From Actinoplanes philippinensis (GTDB taxonomy: Bacteria > Actinomycetota > Actinomycetes > Mycobacteriales > Micromonosporaceae), in contig NZ_FONV01000002.1 of NCBI RefSeq assembly GCF_900113015.1, positions 496,001-560,000 of the forward strand: a DNA stretch of 64,000 bases, in the 5' to 3' direction. Position 1 is the first letter of the stretch. Every line of letters starts with the position of its first letter. Below the pieces are notes generated by a model. It was given only the letters and a program-made list of their open reading frames with translations. It was not told where the DNA came from and searched no databases. Position numbers and translations under genes: made by a program. Below are positions 38,901 through 48,480 of this stretch, in pieces.

Positions 38901-41858
38901 GGCCGTTCCGGAGTTGGTGATGGTCACGGCTGCCGGGGCGTGCGTCACCCCACCGCCGGCGGGCTGCGGCTGGCGCAGGCACGAGCCGGAGGTCGCGCTG
39001 GCGCTCAGGGTCAGGCCCTGCTGCAGGTAGTTGATGCCGTGCTGGGCGTACGCGCTGCCGACATCGGTGATCACGGTGACCCGTTTCCACCCGCCCGACT
39101 GGACGGTCCGCGGGGCGGAGAACGTGACCGACGTGGCCGTCACGGTCCTCGGCGTCACCGGGATCGGATTGTCGCCCCAGAAGTCCGAGACGACGATCCG
39201 GGTCTTGGCCGCGGACGTGCCGATCAGATCGGTGCCGACCAGGGTGAACGTGTCGTCGAGGTCGGGGCCGGGGTCGAAGTCGCTGCGGGTCGGGTGCCCG
39301 AGGTCCGTGGCCGAGACGATCCGCACGATCGACGGCCGTACGATCGCGGCGACGTAGCGCACCGCCAGCGGGCGGGACACCGTCACCGCGCCGCCGCCGG
39401 GCGCCACCGTCACCGACTCGGTGCCGACAGCGTGCGCCGGCACCCGGAGGACGATCGCGGTGTCCGAGTACGAGATCGGGGTCACCGTGGCCCGGCCCAC
39501 CTTGACCGTGCCCGACGAGCCGAAGCCGGTGCCCTCCAGCCGCATCCGGGCGCCGCCGGTGACCGGCGACTCCAGGATCGCGCCGCGGTCGTCGTCGTCG
39601 AGATTGACCTCCTCGAAGATCTCCTCGTGGGGGTCACCACCGACGTAGGTCAAGGTCGGCGCGGTCACCCGGACCGTGGAGCGGATCCCCTCGGTCGACC
39701 CGGCCGGGGTCACGACGACCGGCAGGGAACCGGCCACCGCGGTCGGCACGACGACGTCGGCGATGCTGGTGCCGCCTCCGGCCGCGGTGTAGGACACCGC
39801 GGCGGCGGCGCCCACCTTCACCTTGCCGGTGGCGCCGAAACCGACGCCGGTGAGCGTGACCTTGGCGGCGCTGCCCGTGGCGTACGACGGGATGGCGCCC
39901 GGCGACACGCTGCTGATCGCGGGCTGCGGGAGAACGGTCAGCCCACTCGGCTCGGCGACCGCGCCGGTGGTCGCCCCGACCAGCACGGCCTGCGGACCGG
40001 GGGTGTCCACGACCGGGACGTCGAAGGTCACGGAGGTGGCGGTGGACGCGGTCACCCGGGCCCAGACGTCACCGACGGCGACCCCGACCGTGCCGGCCGT
40101 CCCGAAGTTCGTGCCGGTGATCGTGACCGAGTCACCCGGCTTCGCCGTCGTGGGACGGATCGTGGTGATCGACGGCAGCGTCGACGGCGCGGCGAGCGTC
40201 AGCGGCCTTGCGCCCGAGGTGCCGCCGCCCTGCGGTGACACGACCTGCACGTCGACCGGGCCGGTGTCGTTCGACGGGGGCACCACGGCGTAGGCCCTCG
40301 TGCTGCCGACGCGGGTGACGTACGGCGACTTGACGCCGTTGATGATGACCGACGGCCGGCCGCTCGTGCCGAAACCGGTGCCGGTCAGGGTGATCACCGA
40401 GCCGCCGCTGTCGGCGACGGTGGCCGGGCTGATCGTGGTGATCTCGGGTCGCGCGCCGTAGGTGAAGGTGCCCCGCGCCGCCGTCGCCCCGAACCGGGTG
40501 GTCGCCGTGATCGGCACCGCTCCCGGCAGCGTCGCGGGCGGGGTCAGGAACTCGACGACGTCGTAGCCGTTGCTCCAGAGGTCCGGGTACTCCTCGTCCT
40601 CCCAGTCCGCGTTGTTGATCGTCTGGAACGAGTCGACAGTGTTGCCGCCGACCTTGATCTCCAGGTTGCCCCGGCTGGAGACGAGGAACCGGCCCCGCAT
40701 CCGGATCTTGGTGCCGCCCGCGACCGGGCCGGACGAGGGCGAGAACGACACGTCGACCGGCGCCGGGGCGACCCAGTCGACCTCCTTGGAGAAGAAGATC
40801 CGGCAGTCCGCGTCGCCGACGCTGTTCTCGCAGTGGCCGACCCGTAGATACCGCTTGCCGTCACCGAGGTAGACGTCACCCCAGCTGCGGTACTCGAGCA
40901 TCACCGCGGCGGTGTCGTCGCCGGCCCAGTACTCGTACGGCTCCATCTCGATGATCTTGCTGCCGTCCGCGTTCGCGACCCAGTACTCGACGTCGTCGGC
41001 CATGTTGGTCACGTTCTTGCCGTGGAACTTGATCACCTTGCCCGCCGTCAGCGGCTCCGGGGCCTCGACACCGGTCACCGGGAAGTCGTCGACGTAGGTG
41101 ATCGCCTTCTCCGAGATCGCCACCGAGTTGCCGGACTGGCACTGGTTGAGCACCCGCAGGTCGTAGACGCCCGCCTGGTCGACGTCCGGCATCTCCACCA
41201 CGATCCGGGTCAGGCCGCTGTCCGGGTCGATGATCGTGCTCTCGACGTCGCCCGAGTCGTCGCCCAGCTCGTTGGCGACCTCCACCCGTGGGTTGAAACA
41301 GGTGGGCCAGGGAGGCGGCGTGCCGTCCCGGACCGTCACGACCGAGCGGCTCCCACCGTGGACCGTCGCCGACGGATTCGACACCGACACGATCGTGGGC
41401 ACCGGCACCAGCCCCAGCCAGACCGCGACGTGGTACTCCTCGGTCGCGACCCCGTTCGGTGCGGTGACGGTGATCAGGACCTCGTTACGGCCACGCTCGA
41501 GGTCCAGGTCGGCAGCGCCGTTCGTCAGGGCCTGCGCGGCGCCGTTCAGCTTCACCGCGACCGTCGAACCGCCCTCGGCCGGCGTCGGCGTCAGCAGCAC
41601 CTCAGCGGTGTTGGTCATGGCCTGGTAGTAGTGGTTGCCCGGGTCGAACGACGGCCCCAGCCCCGACACCCCGCCGCCACTCGGCACCAGGTTGCTCAAC
41701 GTGGCGTCGGATGACGCGATCGGCGTCATGCCGTTGACCGAGGGTGAGGACCACACCGGTTCCGGGGTGACGAACAACATCCCTACAAGCGTCAGAACCG
41801 CCACCGCGGCGCGACCGAATCTGGCTCTGCCCACAACCGCCCCCAACCGAAAAGGCAT
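35946..41858 (-). CDS. Giant secreted IPT/TIG-repeat protein with C-terminal OmpA-like domain
   Basis: This 1970-residue surface protein has a signal peptide (about 1-37). A cadherin-like beta-sandwich (about 52-147) is followed by roughly eight IPT/TIG Ig-like repeats (about 150-1130, e.g. [20 protein letters not shown] and [20 protein letters not shown]). YDG/MBG-type beta repeats follow (about 1300-1650, [11 protein letters not shown]). A Pro-Ser-Glu linker (about 1665-1749) leads to an Ig-like segment and then an OmpA-like domain (last 105 residues, [26 protein letters not shown]). The OmpA Thr-Asp motif is changed to GYTQT, so peptidoglycan binding is uncertain. It is transcribed alone, with its own terminator. 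Probable adhesin or cell-wall structural protein; function unproven. Confidence 0.85.
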   Translation of the reverse strand: MPFRLGAVVGRARFGRAAVAVLTLVGMLFVTPEPVWSSPSVNGMTPIASSDATLSNLVPSGGGVSGLGPSFDPGNHYYQAMTNTAEVLLTPTPAEGGSTVAVKLNGAAQALTNGAADLDLERGRNEVLITVTAPNGVATEEYHVAVWLGLVPVPTIVSVSNPSATVHGGSRSVVTVRDGTPPPWPTCFNPRVEVANELGDDSGDVESTIIDPDSGLTRIVVEMPDVDQAGVYDLRVLNQCQSGNSVAISEKAITYVDDFPVTGVEAPEPLTAGKVIKFHGKNVTNMADDVEYWVANADGSKIIEMEPYEYWAGDDTAAVMLEYRSWGDVYLGDGKRYLRVGHCENSVGDADCRIFFSKEVDWVAPAPVDVSFSPSSGPVAGGTKIRMRGRFLVSSRGNLEIKVGGNTVDSFQTINNADWEDEEYPDLWSNGYDVVEFLTPPATLPGAVPITATTRFGATAARGTFTYGARPEITTISPATVADSGGSVITLTGTGFGTSGRPSVIINGVKSPYVTRVGSTRAYAVVPPSNDTGPVDVQVVSPQGGGTSGARPLTLAAPSTLPSITTIRPTTAKPGDSVTITGTNFGTAGTVGVAVGDVWARVTASTATSVTFDVPVVDTPGPQAVLVGATTGAVAEPSGLTVLPQPAISSVSPGAIPSYATGSAAKVTLTGVGFGATGKVKVGAAAAVSYTAAGGGTSIADVVVPTAVAGSLPVVVTPAGSTEGIRSTVRVTAPTLTYVGGDPHEEIFEEVNLDDDDRGAILESPVTGGARMRLEGTGFGSSGTVKVGRATVTPISYSDTAIVLRVPAHAVGTESVTVAPGGGAVTVSRPLAVRYVAAIVRPSIVRIVSATDLGHPTRSDFDPGPDLDDTFTLVGTDLIGTSAAKTRIVVSDFWGDNPIPVTPRTVTATSVTFSAPRTVQSGGWKRVTVITDVGSAYAQHGINYLQQGLTLSASATSGSCLRQPQPAGGGVTHAPAAVTITNSGTAFGSTGTVTIDGVAVTPDTYTNASITFDMGDLTSNLSSPWGGKTILITPTDNTLPAQKVGFTCIVPVSAATTVNGGTVPVTVDAGASFTMGYTTGGFISPDTLTVANPGGYEYVTAVQYADTGFTSGVKAGVPAAAGDYFIRVARSRATYAGDRYRFTADPEPVRVTITGKAITLTPQSANGPSFVYKGRLTGGAAGSAADVTYTVQSSVTPDRITGLVWEYRNSSCDGLGIDQGWTEGIPQNVARESDSCGGDPTQLAAWDVRVKSFEMKASGVDRSGLYLATRPTVRFAITPKPVTVAAVRADRVYDGTTTARLTGFSLTGTVPGDDLGLTGDSGGGTFATPAAGVNKTVTLGADITLSGGAAGNYALSDPRPAVVGTISKADATLGLAVDRAAVLLSQGTPVTVTADVRDTRTGQAPDGMAGVAPVMPASETPDVCTVGMPTVTVLTAGWIATPIGPGTCVISGQQAASTNYNASRAVSDNTSTVEYAEFQVFAAAQTISVIADDLIVAEGDQVIPTAQFTGLFDGDEISNVPFEYFRGATPLGSTAPTEPGTYRIVPAGGTLAAANNSAYTNPSSFRAVAGSLVITPRPPAVTKLVPSSGYVSGGTLVTVTGERLDTVRSLRIGDTTLRAGEFQANEAGTELTFRTPRVPEPVIVTITFVAGTAETEETYNYLADPEPSPSPSPTPQVPFEPEPSPSPSESPSPSPSGSESPSPSPSVSLTPSPSPSASSSPTPAPSPTPSQTPAPSPTPQPTENPQPTGPVQLNLSLELEADSKLVGANATMTGGGLKPASDYVLTMNSEPVVIASGKTDAAGDFRALITMPGKACVAGGLHELVLTGTAPDGTTVRDSNWVVLDDTCTASTGSGTKPPKDFTVPLGWFIFPYQSAHLSPKAKKTIRQSVSAMRGAKLITITGYTQTKKKSKAAKKANRILALKRAKAVRDYLRKLKVRTTIKTVGAGGVNPVDEHNQKLNRRVTIRVRY

Positions 41859-42134
41859 GGTCAACAGGCCGATCCTGCCCTTCCGGGCCAGGGTGCCGTG
41901 GGCTGTTCGAGAAACCCTCTCGGATTGCCGGTCCGCGGCGCGCGCCCCGAACCGAGCGGTCTGTGACCGGCGGGGACAGATACAGCGAGTGATGACAGGG
42001 CGGCTGTTGAGCCCACGGCAGGCGTGCCTCATGCCCGGAAAGTCGCCGTGGCGCCGGCCCGGGCGCCGCACGTCAGGTCGCCCAGGCGTCCGCGCGTGGG
42101 GTCACCCCGGCCCGCGCGGGTCCTCCCCCTGGCG

Positions 42135-43262
42135 TCAGCGGGCGGTCAGCAGGTCGGTGAGCCGGGCCGCCTGGGCCTCCCAGCGCCACTCCTCCTCCAC
42201 CCAGGCGCGGCCGGCCGCGCCCATCGCCTTCGCCTTGGCCGGGTCGGCGAGGAGTTCGGCCACCCGGGCGGCGATGGCGGGAACGTCGGAACCGCCGACC
42301 ACGTAGCCGGTCTCGCCCTCACGGACCGCGTCGGGGGCGCCGCCCGAGTCGCCGCCGACCACCGGCAGGCCGGTCGCGGAGGCTTCGAGGTAGACGATGC
42401 CGAGGCCTTCGACATCGAGACCGGCGGCCCGGGTACGGCACGGCATGGCGTAGACGTCGCCGGCCGCGTAGTGCTCGGGCAACTCGGCCCACGGGACGGA
42501 GCCGGTGAAGACCACATCGGACTCGACGTTGTTCTCCCGGGCGAGCCGCTCCAGCGTCTTGCGGTAGGGGCCTCCGCTGACCAGCAGCAGCGCGGCGCCG
42601 GGGACCCGGCGGCGGATCTCCGGCAGGGCGCGGATCAGCATGTCCTGGCCCTTGCGCGGGACCAGGCGGGAGACACAGACGACCACCGGGCGGCCGGTCA
42701 GGCCGTGCCGCTCGCGGACCGCCGAACCGTCCACACCGGGATGGAACGTGTCGACGTCGACGCCGGGGGCCAGCCGGCGCAGGTCGGTGAGGCCGTGCAG
42801 GGCCTTGTCGAGGCGGGTGCGCTGATACTCGCCGAGGTAGGTGATGACGTCGTTGCCGCGGGCGATCCGCCGGAGCAGGCCACGGGCGCCGGGCAGGGCG
42901 GCCCAGCCGATCTCGTGGCCGTGGGTGATGCCGACGGCGCGCTCGATGCCGGCGTTGCGGCGCAGGCCGTGGGCCAGGAGACCGAGCGGGGCGGCCGCGC
43001 CGAAGAGGACGCTGTCGCAGTCGTGGGCGCGGGCCAACTCGGCGGCGCGCCGGGCGACCGCGGGTGTGGGCAGCAGGAGGCCGGTGCTCTCCCGCACCAC
43101 CTCGAAGGACTGCTCGGCGTCGAACTCGGCGGCCCCCCGCCAGGTCGACGAGTAGACCACGATCGACCCGGCCGGCTGGCGAACCGCCAGATTGTGCACG
43201 AACTGCTGAATCCCGCCGGGCCGCGGCGGGAAGTCGTTCGTGACGAGCAGCGTGCGCCCCAT
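42135..43262 (-). CDS. pimB: GDP-mannose-dependent PimB-type mannosyltransferase
   Basis: This 375-residue GT4 glycosyltransferase with a GT-B fold has the N-terminal VTNDFPPRPGGIQQF and the donor-binding region GLDVEGLGIVYLEASATGLPVVGGDSGG with its E-x7-E pattern. Those are typical of PimB', which adds the second mannose to phosphatidylinositol in actinobacterial envelope lipids. AAGGAGA-like AAGGAG precedes the ATG. It lies 34 bases downstream of the M48 protease gene. Confidence 0.85.
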   Translation of the reverse strand: MGRTLLVTNDFPPRPGGIQQFVHNLAVRQPAGSIVVYSSTWRGAAEFDAEQSFEVVRESTGLLLPTPAVARRAAELARAHDCDSVLFGAAAPLGLLAHGLRRNAGIERAVGITHGHEIGWAALPGARGLLRRIARGNDVITYLGEYQRTRLDKALHGLTDLRRLAPGVDVDTFHPGVDGSAVRERHGLTGRPVVVCVSRLVPRKGQDMLIRALPEIRRRVPGAALLLVSGGPYRKTLERLARENNVESDVVFTGSVPWAELPEHYAAGDVYAMPCRTRAAGLDVEGLGIVYLEASATGLPVVGGDSGGAPDAVREGETGYVVGGSDVPAIAARVAELLADPAKAKAMGAAGRAWVEEEWRWEAQAARLTDLLTAR

Positions 43263-43296
43263 CAGCGCTCTCCTTCGGTGCGGCGGGAACCGGGCA

Positions 43297-44604
43297 TCAA
43301 CGGTCGCCCCTGGCCCAGGCTCGGGCGGCGGCCATCCGCTGCACGGTGGACGGGTGCGAGGCGAACAAGGCGTGCTCCCAGGACGGTGGGTCGGGGTCGG
43401 ACAGGTTGACGGTGCCGAGGCGGCGCTGCATCGCCTCGAACGTCACGGCGTCGCCGGTCAGGGTGAGGGCGTGCGTGTCGGCGCGGGCCTCGACCCGGCG
43501 GGACACGAACGACTGGGCCGGGCCGGCGACCAGGCCGGCCACCGTGGTGACGGCCAGCAGCAGGCCGATGGCGCGGGGCTCGGCGATCGAGTCGACGCCG
43601 GCCAGGCGCAGCAGCCACTGCCAGGAGCCGAGCAGGTAGAGGGCGACCACGGCGATCGCGGCGCCGAGCGCGCCCAGGACCGTGCCGGTCAGCACGTCCT
43701 GATCCTTGGCATGGCCCAGCTCGTGGGCGGCCACCGAGACGACCTCGCCGGGAGTGGCCTCGGTCAGCATGGTGTCGTAGACGACGATGCGGCGGGTCGG
43801 GCCGAGCCCGGAGACATACGCGTTGACCGCCCGGGTGCGCCGGGACGCGTCGGCGACCAGCACGTCCTTGACGGGGACGCCGTCACGCTCGGCGAGGGCG
43901 AGCAGCTCGGCGCGGAGCGGGCCGCCGGGCATCGGGGTGAACCGGTTGAAGATCGGCTCGACGACGACCGGCAGCACGAACGACAGCAGCACGACCAGCC
44001 CCGCGGCGCCGGCCGCGCCGATCGCCCACCACCAGCGTGGCGCGAAGTGGGTGACGGTGAAGAAGCCGGCCAGCACGATCGCGCCGAGCACCACGCCGAC
44101 GCCGAACGACTTGATCAGGTCGACGGACCAGGCCGCCCAGGTCTGGGTGGAGAGGCCGTAGCGCGCGACGACGGTGTGCCGCCAGGCGGCCAGCGGCAGG
44201 CTGAGCACCTCGGCGACCAGGGCGACGGCCAGGCCGCCGAGGACCGCCCGGGCCAGCCAGTGGTCGCCGAACGGGCGGCCGGCCAGCTCGATCAGGCGCG
44301 CGCCGAGCGGGGTCAGCCCGAGCGCCAGGGCCACCAGCAGGCCGAGAACCATGCCGCCGTAGGAGGCGGGCCGCAGCTCGGCGTGGAAGGCGCGGGACCG
44401 GGCGACCTGGTCGGCGGGCAGCTGCCCGAGCGCGGCCAGCTGGTCGGCGCGGGGAGCGGTCGCACGATGCCACGGCACGGTGACGGCCGCGAACCCGGCC
44501 AGGGCCACCAGGAGCACGACGAACGCGCCGGCCGCCCACAGCCGCGGGCTCACCGCGGGGCCCCCACCGACATCACAACCCCTCCGAGCGCTCCGAACAG
44601 ACAT
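43297..44604 (-). CDS. M48-family membrane zinc metalloprotease (Ste24-like)
   Basis: This 435-residue CAAX-protease-like protein has several transmembrane helices and the zinc motif VAAHELGHAKDQD, with the third ligand Glu in the VEARADTHAL region. It is the actinobacterial Ste24-type rather than the short HtpX. Likely role is membrane protein quality control. ATG 44604 is assumed; GTG starts 16 codons in (before SPRLWAAG) are possible. It is upstream of pimB in the same direction. Confidence 0.9.
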   Translation of the reverse strand: MSVRSARRGCDVGGGPAVSPRLWAAGAFVVLLVALAGFAAVTVPWHRATAPRADQLAALGQLPADQVARSRAFHAELRPASYGGMVLGLLVALALGLTPLGARLIELAGRPFGDHWLARAVLGGLAVALVAEVLSLPLAAWRHTVVARYGLSTQTWAAWSVDLIKSFGVGVVLGAIVLAGFFTVTHFAPRWWWAIGAAGAAGLVVLLSFVLPVVVEPIFNRFTPMPGGPLRAELLALAERDGVPVKDVLVADASRRTRAVNAYVSGLGPTRRIVVYDTMLTEATPGEVVSVAAHELGHAKDQDVLTGTVLGALGAAIAVVALYLLGSWQWLLRLAGVDSIAEPRAIGLLLAVTTVAGLVAGPAQSFVSRRVEARADTHALTLTGDAVTFEAMQRRLGTVNLSDPDPPSWEHALFASHPSTVQRMAAARAWARGDR

Positions 44605-44692
44605 GCCCTCACCCGGACGTGCGGGCCGTGACCGCCCATCCTAGAGATCGCGGGCGCCGCTCGCCGGAGACGGCCACCGGCCCGGAAGATGA

Positions 44693-44914
44693 TCACGCCA
44701 CGTCACGGCCCGGGCGGAAGATCGGCGCGACGGCCGGCGGTCGTGGGGTCTCCAGCAGCTCCACCTCGAAGCCGGCCAGCTCGAACACCTCGATCGCCCG
44801 CAGCTCGCCCGGGGTCAGGTCGGCGATCCCGTCGGGAGTGTCCATCAGAACGCTGACCAGGCACCCGTTGCAATCGACGCTCCGCTCGGCGCAGCGCCCA
44901 CAATCGATGATCAT
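44693..44914 (-). CDS. Small conserved Cys-rich protein
   Basis: This 73-residue protein carries four N-terminal Cys residues (DCGRCAERSVDCNGCLVSV), likely a metal-binding site, and a helical segment LTPGELRAIEVFELAGF. Homologues of this size and pattern are widespread in actinobacteria with unknown function. A strong GAGGAGG ribosome-binding site lies 6 bases before the ATG, which settles the start. It is separate from the M48 gene (88-base gap). Confidence 0.8.
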   Translation of the reverse strand: MIIDCGRCAERSVDCNGCLVSVLMDTPDGIADLTPGELRAIEVFELAGFEVELLETPRPPAVAPIFRPGRDVA

Positions 44915-45009
44915 TACCCCTCCTCATCGGGAGGTCGGCCCCGTCCCGCAACAGGCGACGGACCGGCCACCATCGGTGACAGTCACGCTAAGCGAGGGGT
45001 ATGACAGTT

Positions 45010-46428
45010 TTACGAGCGCGACAGCCGGCGCAGCAGAGAATCCGCGCCCATCGGGTAGGCGCCGTGCCGGCGGACCCCGTCGGCGACCTCCCGGTCGGAG
45101 GAGACCACGACCACCGGGCGGCCCGGCGGCTCGGCCCGGACCAGCTGCCGGATCAGCTCGTCGGCGGTGGTGCCCTTCTTGGAGAAGAGCACCCGCACCC
45201 CGCGCGGCGCCGGCGGCAGCCCGTGCACCCGCTCGGCCCCGTCGAAGACCACGGTGACCTCGTCGCCGGTCTGCGCGGCGATCCCGCCGAGGCCGGTGAT
45301 CAGGCGCTTGCGCTGCTGCTCCAGGGACATGTCGGCGAAGCCGCGCTTGGTGACGTTGTAACCGTCGACGACCAGGTGCGCCCGGGGCAGGGCGAGCAGC
45401 TGGTCGAGCCGGCCGGGATCGTCGGTGTCCTGGGCGCGGGCCCGGGACCGCTCGGGCGCGCCGGGACGGTCGGCGGCGGCGTCGGCGACGAAATCGGCGG
45501 GCAGTTTGTCGGCCGGGCCGATGGCCAGCTCGCGGCGCAGCCCGGACGCGGCCTGGCCGATCGTCTCGAGGAGCAGCCAGAGCCGGGCGTCGTCGACGGC
45601 GCGGGCGTCCTTGGCGGCCTGTTTGCCGGTGGCGGCGGCCGCTTCCGCATCGGACAGGCGCGAGCGCAGACGGCGTACCTCCGCCTCGTGGTCGAGGGTG
45701 GCCCGCGCGGCGCGGCCCTTCTCGGTGGCCAGGAGATCGGTGGCGCGTTTCTGCGCGGCCTGCGCCTCGCGCAGGGCCTTCGCCGTGGTCCGCGCCTCCT
45801 CGCGCAGCTGGCCCAGCTCCTCACGGACCCGGGCCAGCTCGTCACGGAGCTTGTCGGCCTCGACCCGGGCGACGGCCCGGTCGTGCTCGGCCCGGGCGGC
45901 GCGCTGCTCGGCGGCCCGGACCTGGGCGGTCACGGCAGCGCTGTCGGCCTCGGCGCGGACCGCGTCGCCGGCCGCGTCGATCAGCTCGCGCCAGCCGTCC
46001 GGCCGGGCCAGGTAGGCCAGCGCGGCCACCTCGACCGGATCGGCGGCGGCCGGGGCCACCCCGCTGGTCACGGCGGCGCCGAGGTCACCGGCCTCGGCCA
46101 TGATCCGGGTGCCGATGCGCTGCCGGAACAGCGGATCGGCGACGAGCTGGGCGGCGATGTCACGGCCGCCGAGGCGGGCCCGGCGGTTGGGCGCGAAACG
46201 GGCGACCCGGCGCAGCGGCACCGGCATCTCGTCGGCCGGGAGCCCGGGCAGGGCCGCGGCGGCGAGCACGGTGATCCGCTGACGGACCGCCTCGGGCAGC
46301 ACCGGCTCGGGCGAGAGATCGAGACCGGGTGACGACAGGCCGTCGAGATCCAGTGAAGGCGAGAAGTCCGCACCCTCCGGCACCGCCTCCTCCTCGGGGC
46401 GGTCATCAGGGTTCAACAGCGCGGACAT
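45010..46428 (-). CDS. NYN-domain RNA-binding protein (YacP-like) with long coiled coil
   Basis: This 472-residue protein has three parts. The N-terminal part is about 150 residues. A predicted coiled coil follows (about 155-285, RAAEQRAARAEHDRAVARVE onward). A C-terminal NYN nuclease-like domain (about 310-472) shows LVVDGYNVTKRG, VTVVFDGAE and VVVSSDREVADGVRRHGA. The conserved Asp residues of a PIN-like active site are kept. YacP-like proteins cleave mRNA in Bacillus, so a role in RNA processing is inferred. Confidence 0.85.
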   Translation of the reverse strand: MSALLNPDDRPEEEAVPEGADFSPSLDLDGLSSPGLDLSPEPVLPEAVRQRITVLAAAALPGLPADEMPVPLRRVARFAPNRRARLGGRDIAAQLVADPLFRQRIGTRIMAEAGDLGAAVTSGVAPAAADPVEVAALAYLARPDGWRELIDAAGDAVRAEADSAAVTAQVRAAEQRAARAEHDRAVARVEADKLRDELARVREELGQLREEARTTAKALREAQAAQKRATDLLATEKGRAARATLDHEAEVRRLRSRLSDAEAAAATGKQAAKDARAVDDARLWLLLETIGQAASGLRRELAIGPADKLPADFVADAAADRPGAPERSRARAQDTDDPGRLDQLLALPRAHLVVDGYNVTKRGFADMSLEQQRKRLITGLGGIAAQTGDEVTVVFDGAERVHGLPPAPRGVRVLFSKKGTTADELIRQLVRAEPPGRPVVVVSSDREVADGVRRHGAYPMGADSLLRRLSRS

Positions 46429-46520
46429 CTCCCCATTCTCACACCGGCGACGACCGATTAGCCCAGTGGAGCAAGTGATCTTTTCCCGCCCCGGCCCCGG
46501 TTCATGTCGTACCCCCGCTC

Positions 46521-46526
46521 TATCGT
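46521..46526 (+). promoter_or_regulatory. -10 box of leaderless DEDDh-UvrC gene
   Basis: TATCGT lies 8 bases before GTG 46535. Confidence 0.4.
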
Positions 46527-46534
46527 TGCCGCCC

Positions 46535-48334
46535 GTGACGCATCCGGCCTACGTGCAGGGCACTCTGGACTCGCTGCTGTCCGCCGACGGCTCGGTGGAC
46601 CCGGCGGCGCTGTCCCTGGCGGACACCACGTTCGTGGTGCTCGACCTGGAGACCACCGGCGGCGCTCCGGACGGCGGCGGGATCACCGAGATCGGGGCGG
46701 TCAAGGTGCGGGCCGGCGAGCGGCTCGGCGAGTTCGCGACGCTGGTCAACCCGGGTGAGCCGCTGCCACCGTTCATCACCGTCCTGACCGGCATCACCGA
46801 GGCGATGCTGCGGCCGGCCCCGCCGATCGAGACGGTGCTGCCGGCCCTGCTGGAGTTCCTGCGCGGTGCGGTGCTGGTGGCGCACAACGCGCCCTACGAC
46901 GTCGGTTTCCTGAAAGCGGCGTGCGCCCGGCACGGCTATCCGTGGCCCGGCCCACGGGTGCTCGACACGGCGGCGCTGGCCCGGCGGGCGCTGACCCGTG
47001 ACGAGGTGCCCAACCGCAAGCTGGGCACGCTCGCCCACTTCTTCCGCTCGCCGGTGCAGCCCAACCACCGGGCGCTCGACGACGCCAAGGCGACCGTCGA
47101 CGTGCTGCACGGCCTGATCGAGCGGCTGGGCAGCTTCAAGGTGCACACGCTGGGCGACGCGATCGAGTTCGCCAAGGCGGTCACCCCGGCGCAGCGGCGG
47201 CAGCGGCATCTGGCCGACGGGCTGCCGCACGTGCCGGGGGTCTACATCTTCCGGGCGGCCGACGAGCGGCCGCTCTACGTGGGCACGTCGAAGGACGTGG
47301 CGACCCGGGTGCGCAGCTATTTCACGGCCGGGGAGAAACGGGCCCGGATCTCCGAGATGCTCACCGCGGCGGTGCGGGTGGAGGCCGTGGAGTGCGCGCA
47401 CTCGCTGGAGGCGGAGGTGCGCGAGCTGCGGCTGATCGCGGCGCACGCTCCGCCGTACAATCGCCGGTCGAAGTTTCCCGAGAGGGTCGTCTGGCTGAAG
47501 CTGACCGCGGAGGCCTTCCCGCGCCTGTCCGTCGTCCGGCGTCTCGCCGAGGACGGCGCGACCTATCTCGGGCCGTTCTCGTCGCGGCGGACCGCTGAGC
47601 TGGCCGCCGCCGGCGTCTACGACGCCGTGCCGTTGCGGCAGTGCAACCACAAGCTCTCGCTGCGCTCGAAGACGCCGGCGTGCGCGCTGGCCGAGCTGGG
47701 CCGGTGCCCGGCGCCGTGCGAGCACGAGATCACCCCCGAGGAGTACGACGTGCGCGCCGCCCTGCCTTTCCGGACGGCGACGTCCGGCGACCCGGGCCCG
47801 GTGATCGCCGCGATCCTGGCCCGTCTCGACGCGCTGGCCGACAAGCAGCGCTACGAGGAGGCCGCGGTCGTCCGGTCCCGCCTGATCGCCCTGCTGCGCG
47901 CCCTGATCCGGATGCAGCGGCTGGACGCGCTGACCCGGCTGCCGGAGGTGGTGGCGGCCCGCCGTGACGACAAGGGCGGCTGGGAGATCGTGGTGGTCCG
48001 GCACGGCCGGCTGGCGGCCGCGGCGACGTCCCCACCGCGGGAGCATCCCCGCCCGACGCTGGACGCGGCGAAGCTGACGGCCGAGACCGTGCTGCCCGGG
48101 GCGGGCCCGGTTCCGGCCGCGACGGCGGAGGAGACGGAGCGGATCCTCGCATGGCTGGAGAGGCCGGACACCCGCTTGGTGGAAACCTCGGGCGACTGGG
48201 TGTCACCGGTTCGTGGCGCGGCGCGATTCTCGGCCCTACTCACCAGGGCGGAAGCGGCCGCATCCGGTCAAGACTCGTCCGTTCGCCTATCGGTAACTGA
48301 CCGTTTGGATGACGCTCGCTCGCTTAGGCTGTAA
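46535..48334 (+). CDS. DEDDh exonuclease fused to UvrC-like GIY-YIG nuclease
   Basis: This 599-residue protein is a two-nuclease fusion. The DnaQ-like 3'-5' exonuclease (about 25-195) has FVVLDLETTGG, HNAPYDVGFL and HRALDDAKATVDV. It is followed by a UvrC/Cho-type GIY-YIG domain (about 220-300; VPGVYIFRAADERPLYVGTSKD) and the UvrC Cys segment and UvrB-like region (about 375-480). It lacks the UvrC C-terminal endonuclease and HhH domains. Such DEDDh-Cho proteins are known in actinobacteria and are thought to act in DNA repair. Confidence 0.92.
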   Translation: MTHPAYVQGTLDSLLSADGSVDPAALSLADTTFVVLDLETTGGAPDGGGITEIGAVKVRAGERLGEFATLVNPGEPLPPFITVLTGITEAMLRPAPPIETVLPALLEFLRGAVLVAHNAPYDVGFLKAACARHGYPWPGPRVLDTAALARRALTRDEVPNRKLGTLAHFFRSPVQPNHRALDDAKATVDVLHGLIERLGSFKVHTLGDAIEFAKAVTPAQRRQRHLADGLPHVPGVYIFRAADERPLYVGTSKDVATRVRSYFTAGEKRARISEMLTAAVRVEAVECAHSLEAEVRELRLIAAHAPPYNRRSKFPERVVWLKLTAEAFPRLSVVRRLAEDGATYLGPFSSRRTAELAAAGVYDAVPLRQCNHKLSLRSKTPACALAELGRCPAPCEHEITPEEYDVRAALPFRTATSGDPGPVIAAILARLDALADKQRYEEAAVVRSRLIALLRALIRMQRLDALTRLPEVVAARRDDKGGWEIVVVRHGRLAAAATSPPREHPRPTLDAAKLTAETVLPGAGPVPAATAEETERILAWLERPDTRLVETSGDWVSPVRGAARFSALLTRAEAAASGQDSSVRLSVTDRLDDARSLRL

Positions 48335-48480
48335 GGCACGCGCAACTGTCGCAATGATTCATCACATTTGCGGGCCTGAAGCTTGGCGACCGGCCCTCTC
48401 CGATGATTCGCTTGCGAAGAGAAACGCGAGGCGACTCCACGCACCGATCGGGCGTGGACGATCGGTGAGGGGGTGTCCGG

